A DNA stretch of 64,000 bases from contig NC_072799.1 in NCBI RefSeq assembly GCF_028583425.1, positions 91,188,217-91,252,216 of the forward strand. The letters run 5' to 3'. This document shows positions 33,506-45,800 of the stretch, in pieces; the stretch's first letter is position 1; each line of letters begins with the position of its first letter. Source of the stretch: Eublepharis macularius. Its lineage: Eukaryota; Chordata; Lepidosauria; Squamata; Eublepharidae. The notes below the pieces were generated by a model. The model searched no databases. It saw only the letters and a program-made list of their open reading frames with translations, and was not told where the DNA came from. The translations under genes and the position numbers were made by a program.

Positions 33506-34217
33506 AGGACCGCTTACCAGTGTCAGACTGTGGTTTACCGAAAGTTGCAACTTAGCCCACCTCTTGCAATAAGACAAAAGTCCATTGATTTCAAAAGGCT
33601 TTACTGAAGAGTGTCAACGACTGGAGTACATATTCTAAGATACATTGATCTTAGCTGAACTGTAGAATTGTTAGGAATGCCAAGCAAAGGAATAGGTACA
33701 GAATATGCATTTCCCCTCAGGCCCCATCGTCCCCCTTAGTTCTCAAAACAAACGGCCTGAGGGTGAGAAAAGGAAAGTTTCCCAAGGGCGGCAGGAAGGC
33801 GGAGGTATGCAGACGATAACAATCCCTCTCCCTCTGCTAGGCTCCCAGCAGCGGTCTTCCCACCTGCAAGAAGCACACTTGACACACTGACAAAGTTAAA
33901 ATGGAGTCTCTTTGGCCTAAACTGAACCAGAACCTGACAACCAGAAGCCCTCGCCAAGCACGAGATCCTCCATTCCAAATTTGATGCAGATAGGAGGAGG
34001 AGGAGGAGGAAGCACCTGCATTTTATAGGCAGTTAAAATTCTCTTTTCAGAGTAGGCGCAAGTAATTTTTTTTTTAGCCAAAAAATCAAGTGGACACAAA
34101 TACAAATTAATAAATAGTGGGATCTTTATCCATGCAATCCACCTATTCACATCTAAAGTGTGTATGTGTGTGGGGGGGGGTAGTGAGTCCAGTTTTAGAC
34201 ATAAACAGCGTGCATAC
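33506..34217. other. Intronic DNA, no gene recognised
   Basis: Includes AGGAGGAGGAGGAGG at 33994 and a T/G run near 34165. It may contain more retroelement sequence downstream of the LTR-like block, but none was identified. Confidence 0.4.
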
Positions 34218-35089
34218 CAGGGTGGATAAAAATAAATGATTTTTTTAAAACAAAAATTGGATTTTTTAATTTAAATCAGATTTTTAAAATTTAAGTTGGA
34301 TTTTTTAAAAAAATTTTTGAGGAAAAATTTATCTAAAGATAGTTTTCTATTTAAGATACATTATAGTCCAAAGGTAATCATCATGAAATTAGGATTAGTT
34401 TTTAATTATGTAGCATGAGGATGTATATTCGTGCAATGTTTTAAATTTTTTGGTAAACGAATTCCATTAATCCATTCACAATGGCCGTTTTCACACTGCT
34501 CATCTTCCCTTGCAACGACCCGGAACATTGCACAAAAGATGCAGAAGATCGCATTTTCTCATGCGAGATTTGCGTAACGTGAGAAAACGCGATCTTCTGC
34601 GTTTTTGCGCAATGTTCCGGGTCATTGTGAGGGAAGGTAAGCAGTGTGAAAACTGCCAATGTCATGCTTTTCCAGAGGTTTCTGTAAGATTATTGGACAT
34701 TTTTTCTATCTAGAAGATATTAATCACAGATGTTTGGTTTTACAGTTCTCAAAACTGTGAATTTGTGTCTGCAGAGATCATGTCTCTTCACAGCAAAAAG
34801 GTTATAAAATAAACATACCCAGCTGAGAAAAAGGCCTTAATCCCCTTGTTCCTTTGCACATCTTTGTACACAGAACCAACCCCTTACCTCTGAAGTGCCA
34901 AGTTTCAGAAAATTCAATGAATAGAAGATTGTTGGGAGTAGAATAGATCTGCACAAGAAGCTAAGTGTGAGGAGACTTTATGTAGAAAAGAATGAGTCTT
35001 TATGTAGAAAACCATGATTTAAATCTAGTCTTACTGATAAGTTATTTAAATCGATTTGATTTAAATCAAATCCACCCTGGTGCATACTA
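34218..35089. mobile_element. Non-autonomous hAT element, 872 bp
   Basis: The termini CAGGGTGGAT and ATCCACCCTG are exact complements. The 8-bp duplication GTGCATAC is perfect (34210-34217 and 35090-35097). Subterminal DNA is rich in TTTAAATCAGATTT-type sequence on both sides. It has no transposase. A separate foldback element is inserted at 34493-34657. Confidence 0.92.
34493..34657. mobile_element. Foldback MITE nested in a hAT
   Basis: Arms GGCCGTTTTCACACTGC and GCAGTGTGAAAACTGCC are inverted and continue through GACCCGGAACATTGC and GAAGATCGC. A 3-bp duplication AAT lies at 34490-34492 and 34658-34660. Its inner sequence (TTTTCTCATGCGAGATTTGCG) resembles TTTTCTCACGCGAGTTTGGCG in the element at 29900-30111, which suggests one family. 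Confidence 0.75.
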
Positions 35090-35830
35090 AGTCCTGTGCC
35101 TTTCCTTGGTACACTGGAATGTGAAACATCCCACACCTTACCCCTTTCACCCCCTCCCCCCCCCCCCTCATACCCCTCACACACACACACACTGCAATGA
35201 CTGATTTGAAATGTAATTGAAGACTTAGGAAAAAATTTAAATCCTTATTACTGATTCCTTGCATCATACCTTGCGTCTTCATTTGTCATCAGCTCTGTAT
35301 GGTCTTCCAAACAGCACAGCAAAGGAACATATGAAGCCACAACAGTGTTCTTTACCATCCCCACCCTACCATGTCAGGTTGTTCAGAAGACAGAAATGAA
35401 GGTTTTTGTTTCTGCTGCTACAGACAAACACGGTTACCCATCTTGATCTATGTCATCAGTAAACTTCATATGAAATTGAACAAATTTATGATATGCCAAA
35501 CCTTACAGCAGAGGAATAGTTTAGGTATAGTGATACATGGATCTTTTCCCCCTTGGTGTGTAACTGCGGGCCTTTAAAGCAGAGAGACGGGTTCTGTGTT
35601 GTCTAATTTGTGCCACCCCCAGTGGAATTTCACCATAAAAAGCTGGTTTTAAAAAAACAGTGACCCAGAATAGACTTTGATGAAAACTGGTTTCATAATG
35701 AATATGTACAGGTTACTGAAAATGGTAAGGTGTCCTGGTGTGTAGAAGATTTGAGTGGCTGGCATGACAATTTATGCGGCCATGTTTCCAGAGTTACAGA
35801 CAACCTAACTGGGGCTTGATGGCAGTAGCA

Positions 35831-35970
35831 TTTGCCCAGTGCCGCTAAAACGATTCATTTGCCCAGTGCCGCGCCACTAAAACGATTCATTTGCCCAGCG
35901 CCGCTAAAACAATTCATTTGCCCAGTGCCGCTAAAACGATTCATTTGCCCAGTGCCGCTAAAACGATTCA
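35831..35970. repeat. 27-bp minisatellite, five copies
   Basis: Unit TTTGCCCAGTGCCGC followed by TAAAACGATTCA. Copies start at 35831, 35858, 35890, 35917 and 35944. The second copy carries a 5-bp GCGCC insertion. The units are otherwise nearly identical, so the array is recent. Confidence 0.95.
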
Positions 35971-36419
35971 TCAATATCTTCAGTGGTTTTGATATTTTCT
36001 GAACAATCAAAACATTTTCTGAACAATCAAAACAAGGTCCTAGAACAAGACTCATGAGTATTAGTATCAGTGAATAAAGAAATGCACACATTAGATCTGC
36101 ATGTGGGAGGTATATATTTTTAACTCCTCTACTAATGACCATGTTCTAAGAACAGAAATGCACACTTCTTAGCACAAGTGATTAATTCTGGCTCATTTAG
36201 AAACTGAACATTTTAATAAATTTAGGTTCCTTCTACCTTTCGTTGGATACATAAAGAAACTGCCTTATTTCTAAATAGCAGTTAAATTATCAGTGTTATC
36301 TTAAACAGATATCTATGTCTATCTATGTATTGCAATCCATATATGTGGTGCTTTATCTATGTATTGATCTATGTACCTAACCAATATCTATGTATTGCAA
36401 TTCATGTACGTGGTGTTTT

Positions 36420-36705
36420 AACAACAACAACCTCAACTGTGCTTACGTACCATTCTTCTGGATAGGTTAGTGCCCCACTCGGAATGGTGAACAAAGTCAG
36501 TGTTATTGTTATTGTTATCCCCTAGTGCCCCACTTGGAATGGTGAACAAAGTCAGTGTTATTGTTATTGCCACAATATAGTTGAGGAATTGGGACTGAGA
36601 GGAGTGGCTTCCCAAGGCCACCTGCTGAGCTCATGGCAGTAGTGGGATTCGAACCAGCTAAGTGCTGATTCGCAGCCCAACCTCTTAACCACTATGCTAC
36701 AGCAA
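36420..36705 (-). mobile_element. MIR/CORE-type SINE with internal duplication
   Basis: On the minus strand it starts at GTAGCATAGTGGTTAAGAGG and runs through GGTTCGAATCCCAC to the core. An internal 55-bp segment (TAGTGCCCCACTCGGAATGG) is duplicated at 36468 and 36523. Just upstream, CTATGTATTGCAATCCATAT is repeated at about 36320 and 36388. Confidence 0.65.
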
Positions 36706-36710
36706 CAGAG

Positions 36711-38056
36711 AGGCTCTCTACATGAGACATCTTACATGGAGATGCTCAAGTGTAGGGAGAGGCAACATTAGCCAGGAAGTGTAGTTTAAAAGGCCAAAGG
36801 CTCTGTCAGTTTCACCTCTCTACATGAGGGTAGTTTAAAAAGACAGAGCTGACAGAGATCGCTCCTCCCAGTGTTGGTTAATTTCATCTTCACCCACCCT
36901 CCTGGAGAGAGATGAAATTGACAGAGCCTTTGGCTCTCTTTTTAAACTACGCTTCCCAGCTAACACTGCCATCTCCATACACTTGAGCATCCCTGTATTA
37001 TTATTATTATTATTATTATTTATTCAATTTATATACCGCCCATCCCCAGGGGCTCTGGGTGGTGAACAATTAAAATCGATAAAAACAAAAACTAAAATCA
37101 ATATACAAATAATAAAAAAAATGAACAAGGTGCAGTGGTGGGGAGAACCTTCCCCACCCCAAAGGTGGGAGGCCGGCATGGCACCGCCCCCTTCAATCAC
37201 CAAACGCCTGGTGGAACAGCTCTGTCTTACAGGCCCGGCGGAACGATAATATGTCCCGCTGGGCCCGGGTTTCCATTGACAGAGCGTTCCACCAGGCTGG
37301 GGCCAGGACTGAAAAGGCCCTGGCCCTGGTTGAAGCGAGGCGGGCTTCCTTAGGGCCGGGGACCACAAGTAAATATTTATCCGCTGATCGGAGCGATCTC
37401 CGGGGAACGTACAGGGAGAGGCGGTCCCGAAGACATGCTGGTCCCAACCCGCTCAGGGCTTTAAAGGTAAGAACCAACACTTTGAACCTGATTCGGAATT
37501 CAACCGGAAGCCAGTGCAGCTGGCGCAGGACAGGTGTGATGTGTGGCTGGTAAGGTATACCAGTCAGGACCCGTGCCGCCGCATTCTGGACCAGTTGTAG
37601 TTTCCGGATCAGGTCCAGGGGTAGCCCAGCGTAGAGTGAGTTACAGTAATCTAGCCTGGAGGTGACCGTTGCATGGATCACTGTAGCCAGGTCCTGAGGC
37701 GTCAGGTAGGGGGCAAGTTGCCTGATCTGACGAAGATGGAAAAATGCAGACTGGGCAACCGCCGTGACCTGGGCCTCCATCGACAGTGAGGCATCCAGGA
37801 GCACGCCCAGACTCTTTACCACTGGCAAAGTTGCCAGTGGTGTCCCATCCAGGGCAGGGAGCTGGATCCCAACATCTGGCAGCCCCCGTCCCAGCTGCAG
37901 GACCTCCGTCTTCACTGGGTTCAATTTCAGCCTGCTCTGTTTCAACCATGCCGTCACAGCCTCCAAAGCTCTGGCCAGATTGTCTGGGGCCGTGTCTGGC
38001 CGGCCGTCCATCAACAGAAAAAGTTGGGTGTATAAGATGTCTCGTGTAGAGAGACT
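36711..38056. mobile_element. MITE with 26-bp ends, split by a LINE
   Basis: The left end AGGCTCTCTACATGAGACAT and the right end (read inward) AGTCTCTCTACACGAGACAT match, with a perfect 5-bp duplication CAGAG at 36706-36710 and 38057-38061. Inner arms are also inverted (TGCTCAAGTGTA; GGCTCTGTCAGTTTCA). The right part is displaced by the LINE at 36998-38028. Without it the element is about 315 bp. Confidence 0.75.
36998..38028 (-). mobile_element. CR1/L2-group LINE, 5'-truncated, copy 2
   Basis: The minus-strand frame is open from the 5' truncation near 38028 to 37193, encoding the C-terminal half of ORF2. It has TQLFLLMDGRPDTAPDN, SRLKLNPVKTEVLQLG, VKSLGVLLDASLSMEAQV, HATVTSRLDYCNSLYAGLP, HITPVLRQLHWLPVEFRI and FSVLAPAWWNALS. 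The annotated ATG at 38170 lies in flanking DNA and is not the real start. The 3' tail is (ATT)n at 36998-37020. TGTA flanks it on both sides (36994-36997, 38029-38032). The long intact frame shows it is younger than its relatives here. Confidence 0.85.
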
Positions 38057-38182
38057 CAGAGTAGCATAAATCAAAAGGCAGATCTCTGTCCTGAGCCATT
38101 TAAATCTAAAGAAAGAAGAAAAGGAAGGAGGAACAGATAAGTCAAAACAAAGATGGAAGAATATGAGCAAATATTCGGACTT

Positions 38183-38372
38183 TCGGTAGATTAAGTGTTT
38201 GATGGTGAGGCATCTGCATTACTTGCAAGTTCAGTCCCTGGCACCTCCAGATAAAAAGATCAGGTAGAAGGGAACGTGAAAGCCTGAGACCCTGGGGAGC
38301 TGCTGCCAGTCTGAGTAGACAAGACTGACCTTGATCATCCAGTCTGGTATAGGGCAGCTTCATGTCTCCATG
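38183..38372 (+). mobile_element. tRNA-derived SINE
   Basis: Same family as 555-757: CAAGTTCAGTCCCTGGCACC, GAAAGCCTGAGACCCTGGGG, GTAGACAAGACTGACCTTGA and GGCAGCTTCATGTC. Its tRNA-like head is more decayed. A short reversed piece of a similar head is seen near 39145-39180. Confidence 0.65.
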
Positions 38373-38509
38373 TGACTTGTCTTATGCTGAGCCAGACCAT
38401 TAAGTCTTATCATGTTCCAGATTCTCTTCTCTGGTGGGCAGTGGCTCTCCAGGGTCGCAGGCGGAGTGGTCCTTCACATCACTGTCTGCTGGATTCTTTT
38501 ATCTGGAGA

Positions 38510-39150
38510 TTTTGGAACAGGTGGATGGGAAGCTAAATATGAGCAGTCAGTGTGATGCAGCAGAAAACAAGGCAAATGCAATCTTGGGGGTGTATCAACG
38601 AAGATGTAGCATCCAAATCACAGGGTGTCATTTCCCACTATATTTCCCATTGGTCGTGCCCCACCTGGAGTATTGTGTGCCGTTCTGGAGGCCATGTGGA
38701 TAAAATGGAACGGGTGCAGAGGAGAGCAACCAGGATGATAAGTGGCCTGGAGACCAAGCCCTACGGGGAAAGACTGAGGGGCCTGGGGCTGTTTGGTTTG
38801 GAGGAGAAGAGGTTGAGGGGAGACATGAATGCTCTCTTTAAGTGTTTGAAAGGCTGTCACTTAGGGGAAGGAAGGGAGCTGCTCCTGTTGGCAACAGAGG
38901 ATAGGACTTGCAAAAACAGGTTTCAACTACGGGAGGGAAGGTACTGGCTGGATACGAGGAAAAACCTCTTCACGTTAAGAGCAAATTGAACAGTGGAGTT
39001 GACTGGCAATGGATGTGGTGGGTTCCCACTCAATGGCAGTCTTCAGGGAGTGGCTGGACGAATGCTTGTGTCAGGGATGCTTTAAGCTGTTCCTGCATTG
39101 GACCAGATCATCTGTGAGGCCCCTTCCAACTCTGAGACTGAACCTTTGAA
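38510..39150 (+). mobile_element. CR1 LINE 3' fragment
   Basis: The plus-strand frame within 38552-38989 contains [40 protein letters not shown] and MNALFKCLKGC, and ends NLFTLR. This is the characteristic CR1 ORF2 C-terminus ([34 protein letters not shown]). The upstream HLEYCVPFWRP block lies in another frame, so it is a frameshifted 5'-truncated copy. Confidence 0.9.
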
Positions 39151-39950
39151 TGCAAAGCAGATGCTCTGTCAAGGAGCCATGACACAACAGAGGTAACCTT
39201 GGCAGCATATTGAAATATATGCTAGCATGTGCTTTACATTCATCTAGATGGTCTTAAATAAAAGTGGCATGCGTATCTGCTTAACTATTAGTTAATCATC
39301 ATGCCCTGAATCCTTTGACGTTAATGAGAGCCCTTCAGATACACAAACACAATAATAGCCATCAGCCTATTGTATGATTTAGCAAGCACATAGACCGAGA
39401 TTCTTTCTGACCGAATAATAGTTTGAGTCCCCAGCATACGCCGTTTCAACATGGTTTGTGTGATTCAGAGATGGGAAAAATAAGAAAAGAGTCTGGCTGG
39501 ATTTTTTAAAATGTAAATTGTAATTTGTGACAAACATTAAGCATAAGGAACTTGACAGCATCAGCCTCTGGCTGTAACCACCAGTGAAGTCTGAGGCTCG
39601 TTTCCTCCAAATCTGTTTCCATTGAAATCTGCCAAGAACAAATACTTCAGGATATGTTAATTTACATTAAAACACAACTGCATAATGAAGAACAAATCAG
39701 GAAAGTAGTGGTGAGTTAAGATGGCAGTTTGCCAGCAAGTGAGGTTATTTATTTATTATTCGTTTTATTTTAAGTAATTATATCTTAAATCCCTCAGTCA
39801 GACTTGATTCTCAGGGTAACAGCGTGAGTGGCTAAATGCTAAGCAAGATTTACATTTGCAGATTGGTTTACATGTTGCTTTCTACGTATCTGTTTCTCCA
39901 AACTCAGCATTGCATGAACCAACCTGATTCATTATCAAGAAGTAGAGATG
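39151..39950. other. Intronic DNA, no recognised feature
   Basis: Unique-looking sequence with short chance ORFs. Confidence 0.45.
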
Positions 39951-40240
39951 TTTTATTTATTTATTTAAAATATTTATAAGCCACTTTTCTACTTTACTGC
40001 ATTCAAGGTGGCTTGTCCAATGTAAAAATAACAAAATAAATAAAAATCAGAATTTAAAAATTACAATTTTAAGATTTCCAATAAAAAGAAAAACCAAATT
40101 AATCAAATGCAAACCTAAATAAAACTGTCTTCAACTGCCTTCTAAAAACTGATGTTGAGTAGACCGTGTGCACTTCCCTGGAGAGGCCCTCTCTTATGGA
40201 TGCACCAGACAAGCTTCTTTGGTGGATCGGACAGTCAAGA
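39951..40240 (-). mobile_element. LINE 3'-end remnant
   Basis: TTTATTTATTTAAAATATTT, AAGCCACTTTTCTACTTTAC and TTCAAGGTGGCTTGTCC, followed by A-rich DNA, AACTGTCTTCAACTGCCTTC and CCCTGGAGAGGCCCTC. The layout matches the complement of the LINE 3' ends at 20.4 and 37.0 kb but is a different family or an older copy. Confidence 0.45.
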
Positions 40241-40439
40241 GGGCCCTCTTCCTGTTTTCCAAAGGAAGGCACATGCTATCTACTATGTAAACATAATTTT
40301 AAACTACTGTTTTGTGCAATTTATATTCTCCCAAAGTAGTACTCTAAGCTTGTGAAATTACGTCTGTAGAAATAATTTTGCTGAAACTCTGGCTATTTGA
40401 ATATAGAGAACATTTAAGAAAGGGTTTTCCCATTTAAAT

Positions 40440-41600
40440 TAGGTAGAGATGCCAGGTCCCCCGACCCTTACCTCTTTGTTGTTCCTGTAGACTAGAGGCG
40501 GGGGGGGGGCAGAGGGAGGGAGTGGGGGATCCCCCACCTCAAGCAGGGGAATGGCATTCCTAAAGTTGGATTGTCCTAAAACCAAGTCACTTCCCATAGA
40601 TAGTCCTTCTAAAGGGACTTCAGGAAAAATATCATGTATAAAATATGCCCATTTAATAGGAATAATTTAAATTTTTCTCAGTCTCGCCCATTATTCTAAA
40701 CAGCTGACTTTACTGATTCTGACTTCAAGCTGACACCTTACTTTCACAATGGGTACAGAAAATATTATGTATTGCTTGAGTAGAACGAAGGCTCCTGAGG
40801 CCTACAAAGCTATTGGTGCTTGGGTGCCGGCACGGCCAATCAGAACTGTTGCTTTGTAGTCCAGTCGCTGTGCTCAAAAGTAGATACTTGTATATAGTTC
40901 ATGCAGACGAAGGATTCGAGCTGCTTACATTGTATTGGTTGTTGTAAAAGTGGGAGTGGTTTCTACAAGTATAAATTGGTTACTGTTGAGCCTGAGTCTT
41001 CAGTCTGTCTGCTTCCAGTCTCCAATAAAGATGTTTATTATAATAAAGAGCTGTTAATCTCAATATATAATAGAAAACATTCTGGTTTCTGGATACCGTG
41101 GGTCAGTTTAGGTCCCAAATGGGCCTGATTCGGCTCCAAACGGGCAGAAATTGGCCTGCTGCAGAGTGCAAAAGCCCTCCCAGGGACAGCACAATGTCCT
41201 AGAATCATAGGGTTTGAAGGGACTTCCACTGTTATCTAGTCCAAATCCCCTGCACAATGCAGGAAATTCACAACTACCCCCTACACCCCCAGTGACCCCT
41301 GCTGCATGTCCAGAAGATGGCAAAACACCGTTAGGATACCTAGCTGAACTGGCCTAGGGAAAATTGCTACTGACCCCAAGGTGGTGATTGGCATTACCCT
41401 GGGCATGTAAGAAGGGGCCACAAGAACTAAGCACTGTTATAACCTTTTCGTGATCTGTGTGATCACATCCTAGAAGTGATGTCATCATGCAGCCAGGGAG
41501 TGCTCACGTGCGCATGAGCACTACAGAAAAGGTGAGTGCCAGGTCTCCCGCCTCCTGCTGGGAGGGTAAAAGGACCTGGCAACCCTATCTATAGCAGACC
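40440..41600. other. Mixed repeat block with LTR-like signals
   Basis: GATGCCAGGTCCCCCGACCC (40447) and TGGGAGGGTAAAAGGACCTG (41559) belong to a repeat also seen at 52467. TACAAGTATAAATTGG (40959) followed by CCAATAAAGATGTTTATTAT (41020) resembles an LTR promoter and polyadenylation pair. AGAATCATAGGGTTTGAAGG (41201) is a typical sauropsid retroposon phrase. No boundaries could be set. Confidence 0.35.
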
Positions 41601-41698
41601 CCCACCATAATATCACTATTATTTCTTACTCCTTTTATTGTGCTGTACACAAGTGAGTCACTCAGTGTTCACCAGAATGTCATGGATATATCTAGAAC

Positions 41699-41958
41699 CA
41701 GGGTTTTTTTCAGCGGGAACACGGTGGAACGGAGTTCCAGAACCTCTTAAGAATGGTCACATGGCTGGTGGCCCCGCCCCCTGATCTCCAGGCAGAGGGG
41801 AGTTTAGATTGCCCTCCGCGCTGCTGCAGCGGCGCGGAGGGCAATCTCAACTCCCCTCTCTCTGGAGATCAGGGGGCGGGGCCGCCAGCCATGTGACCAT
41901 TTTCTCCAAGGGCAACCCACTGAGTTCCACCACCTCTTTTCCCAGAAAAAAAGCCCTG
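41699..41958 (-). mobile_element. Palindromic hAT-type MITE, copy 4
   Basis: The termini are CAGGGTTTTTTTC and GAAAAAAAGCCCTG. A perfect 8-bp duplication TCTAGAAC lies at 41691-41698 and 41959-41966. Same family and orientation as copies 2, 3 and 6. Confidence 0.92.
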
Positions 41959-41966
41959 TCTAGAAC

Positions 41967-42796
41967 TATAGGAGAACAGTTGCTGTATCTGGCCAAGAAA
42001 GTCCTAGAAGATACCTTTGCACACTGAAACAGGGCTAACCCAGCCCCATAACTAGATATGACACAAAAGGAGCCTAGAGGCCTAGAATAGGACAACCTTG
42101 GAGAGGAGCATGAAATGAAGGAGTAACACAGGTGTATGGCTTTGTGTAGATTAGAAGAACCTTGTATCAACATATACCATGTATTACGGCCCATGTGCGG
42201 AGAGTATCTGAGAATGGCAGTATTGTTTAACTTCACAAAAATTAGAGATATTACTCAAGGAGGAATGTATTGGTTGAGAAAATTTGTATTGGTTGAAAAA
42301 TTTGTAATCCTTAATGCTACATAGCCTTTGTTAAGATAAGAAGTAACAAGAATGAACTATTTTTATATATTTTAAGAAGATATTTCAAGTAGGGATAACC
42401 TTGTCTGGTATTTGAAGTTGTAAGATATTAAGTTAGCCAAAAAGGTATGCCCCTTTGATGCAGGAGAGGGTTCTGAAAGCCTATAAATAAGACAAGCTGA
42501 ACTGATAGGGAGATTCTTCCTAGTTGGGGCTACTTGCCTGTGACCTTCATATCTTTGGGTAATTGCTCTCCTTCATGATGTGTAGTTATACTGACTAGTA
42601 TGATTTTCTGTTGATTGAGCTGATACGAAGAATGCTGAATAATTACATTGTAATAATAAAAGCTTTGAATGGAAGCAGAACTTTTCTGTAATTGTGTACA
42701 ATATTGGTAACAAACCTAAAACGTTATCTGCGGTGTACCTCCTGCCGTGAGTTAAATGATTTGATACAGGAAAGCTACTCGGATGCTCAGGGCATC
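41967..42796. other. Unassigned DNA with LTR-like signals
   Basis: CCTATAAATAAGAC (42480) and, about 165 bp later, GTAATAATAAAAGCTTTG (42650) could be the TATA box and polyadenylation signal of an LTR in + orientation. Ends with TG/CA and a duplication were not established. Confidence 0.3.
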
Positions 42797-42813
42797 TTAA
42801 GTGCATCCCTGTA

Positions 42814-45800
42814 CAACAGGAGACTTTAGAAGATGTATGGAGAAGAGAAAATCCTAAAAGTAGACAATTTACTTTTTACTCTTCAAGACATTGTACACTA
42901 TCGAGAATTGATATGATCTGGGCCTCAAAAGACTTAGTGTTATGGACTAAGGAGGTAGAAATAATGCCGATGGTAGGCTCAGATCATAATCCAATCATGT
43001 GGAAATTAGGGAGGAGGAGAAAAAGGAAAGCATGGAGAATAAATGAGGACTTGTTACAGGAAGGAGAGAACGTGGAGATGTTGAGAAGAGAGACAAAGTT
43101 CTTCATACAATATAACGTGAATAAAGAAGTACCAACTGACAAAGTTTGGGATGCCTACAAGGCGGTAATAAGGGGCATACTAATGGACTTAAATGGCAGA
43201 GTGAGAAAAAAGAAAGAGGAGAAGAGAAAAGAGATTGAGGAGAAAATAAAAGCCAAAGAAATACAGTTAAAAAAGAGAACAGGGAAAAAGAAATTACATC
43301 AGGAAATTAAAATACTTCAAGAACAGTTGGCAGCAATGAATAATAAAGAATTGGAGTGGAACCTTAAAAGACTGAATCAGAAAGTGTTTGAAGGAGCAAA
43401 TAAACCTGGAAAGTATTTGGCATGGCAATTAAAAAAGAGAAGGGAAAAGAAAATAATAAACAAAATATGTGAGGACAATAAAACGTATCTGGAACAGACT
43501 ACCATTAGTAGAGCCTTTTACAAATTCTACGCTAAGTTATACAATAAGAAAGAGGTGAATAAAGAATCAATAGCGACATATTTGGAGAAAATGAAACTCC
43601 CAGTAATTTCGGAAGCTTGGAGAAATAGACTGAATAATGAAGTAACGGATGAGGAAATAAGTAAAGCAATACAATCTGCAAATCTAGGAAAGGCGCCAGG
43701 GCCAGATGGACTTACGGCTAAATTTTACAAGACAATGGCCAATGAACTGGCACCATTCCTAAAAGAGGTGATCAATGGAGTTTTAAAGGATCAACGGATT
43801 CCAGGTACTTGGAATGAAGCGAATATATCATTGATCCCTAAAGAAGGCCAAGACTTGACAAACGTGAAAAATTATAGACCTATATCGTTACTTAATAATG
43901 ACTATAAAATCTTTGCGAAGATACTGGCGGAGAGACTGAAGGGGTGGCTTTCGGAAGTTATTGAGGAGGAACAAGCAGGCTTTTTGCCAGACAGACAAAT
44001 TAGAGACAACTTGAGGACAGTGATAAACGCTATTGAATACTATGACAAGCGTTGTGATAAGGAGGTTGGTTTCTTCTTTGTTGATGCTGAAAAGGCGTTT
44101 GATAATTTAAACTGGGATTTTATGTTTGCCACTATGGAAAAGCTACAAATGGGAGAAAGATTCATTAGAGCAATAAAGGAAATTTACAGAGACCAAAATG
44201 CAGCAATTGTGGTGAATGATGAAGTGACTAAGAAATTAGTTATAAGTAAAGGAACAAGACAAGGTTGCCCGCTGTCTCCGCTGTTGTTCATTTTGGTATT
44301 GGAGATTCTGATGATACAAATACGACAAGATGAAGAAATCCGTGGAATAAAAATAAAGGACTATTCTTATAAGGTCAGAGCATTTGCGGATGACATAATG
44401 CTAATTGTGGAAGACCCAATGGAGAACATGCCAAAAGTGATAGATAAGATTAAGGAGTTTGGGGACTTGGCAGGTTTTTATATCAATAAAAAGAAATCAA
44501 AGGTATTATGCAAAAACATGACTAAGCAAAACAACAATTGCTAATGGAAATAACGGAATGTGAAGTAACAAATAAGGTGAAATATTTGGGAATTGAACTG
44601 ACTGCAAAGAACATAGATTTATTTAAAAATAACTACGAAAAACTATGGACTCAGATAGAGAGAGATCTGATCAAATGGAACAGATTGAATTTGTCATGGT
44701 TGGGAAGGATTGCAGCAGTGAAAATGAATGTGTTACCAAGAGTAATGTTTTTGCTACAGACAATACCAATCATCAGAGACTCTAAGCAATTTGAAAAATG
44801 GCAGAGGAAAATATCAGACTTTGTATGGGCAGGCAAGAAGCCTCGAGTGAAAATGAAAGTTTTACAAGATGCAAAAGAAAGAGGCGGAATGCAACTGCCC
44901 AATCTAAGACTTTACCATGACGCAATCTGCCTAGTGTGGTTGAAAGAGTGGATGACGTTAAAGAATAAGAAATTACTAGCCCTAGAGGGATACAAAAAAA
45001 TATTCGGATGGTACGCATACCTATGGCATGATAAAGTAAAGGTGAACTCGATGTTCCTGCATCATTATATACGGAGAAGTTTATATACAATCTGGAAGAA
45101 GTACAGAATCTATTTACAAGAAGGAACCCCTTTGTGGGTAGTTCCATATGAGGTGATAGACCCGAGAGCTGTTGATAATGAGCAACATTGTTTAACTTAC
45201 AAAGAAATAACTAGAACTGAAGCATCTAAACTCAGAATAAAGACTCAGGAGGAACTATCACCTTATTATGACTGGTTCCAGTACAGACAGATTAGAGATT
45301 TATATAATTCGGACTCTGTAAAGGGAGGTATACGAACAGAGAATTCGGAACTAGAGCAGACCCTTCTTAAAGAGGACAAGAAAAGAATATCCAAGGTATA
45401 CCAAGTACTGTTGAAATGGTATACTGAGGACGAAATAGTTAAAGTACAAATGGTGAAATGGGCCATAAACTTCAACAAAGAAATAACAATGGAGACATGG
45501 GAATACTTGTGGAAGACAACAATGAAGATAACGACATGCACCAGCATTAAAGAGAACATTTACAAGATGATTTATCGTTGGTACATGACACCAAAGAAGA
45601 TTGCGCTAGGGAATTTGAATACTTCTAATAAATGCTGGAAATGCAGGAAGCACGAGGGCTCCCTCTACCATATGTGGTGGACTTGTGAGGTAGCTAGGCA
45701 GTACTGGGGGGAAATAATAAGAGAAATGAGTGAGATTTTACAATTTCAAGTAAATAAGAACCCAGAACTCCTGCTACTAAACCTGGGAATGGAGGGAATT

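Noticed and set aside
38084..38170. ATG start of the 325-aa minus-strand ORF at 38170
   Set aside because: The first 50 or so residues come from DNA outside the LINE, beyond its 5' truncation at 38028. The frame is open there by chance.
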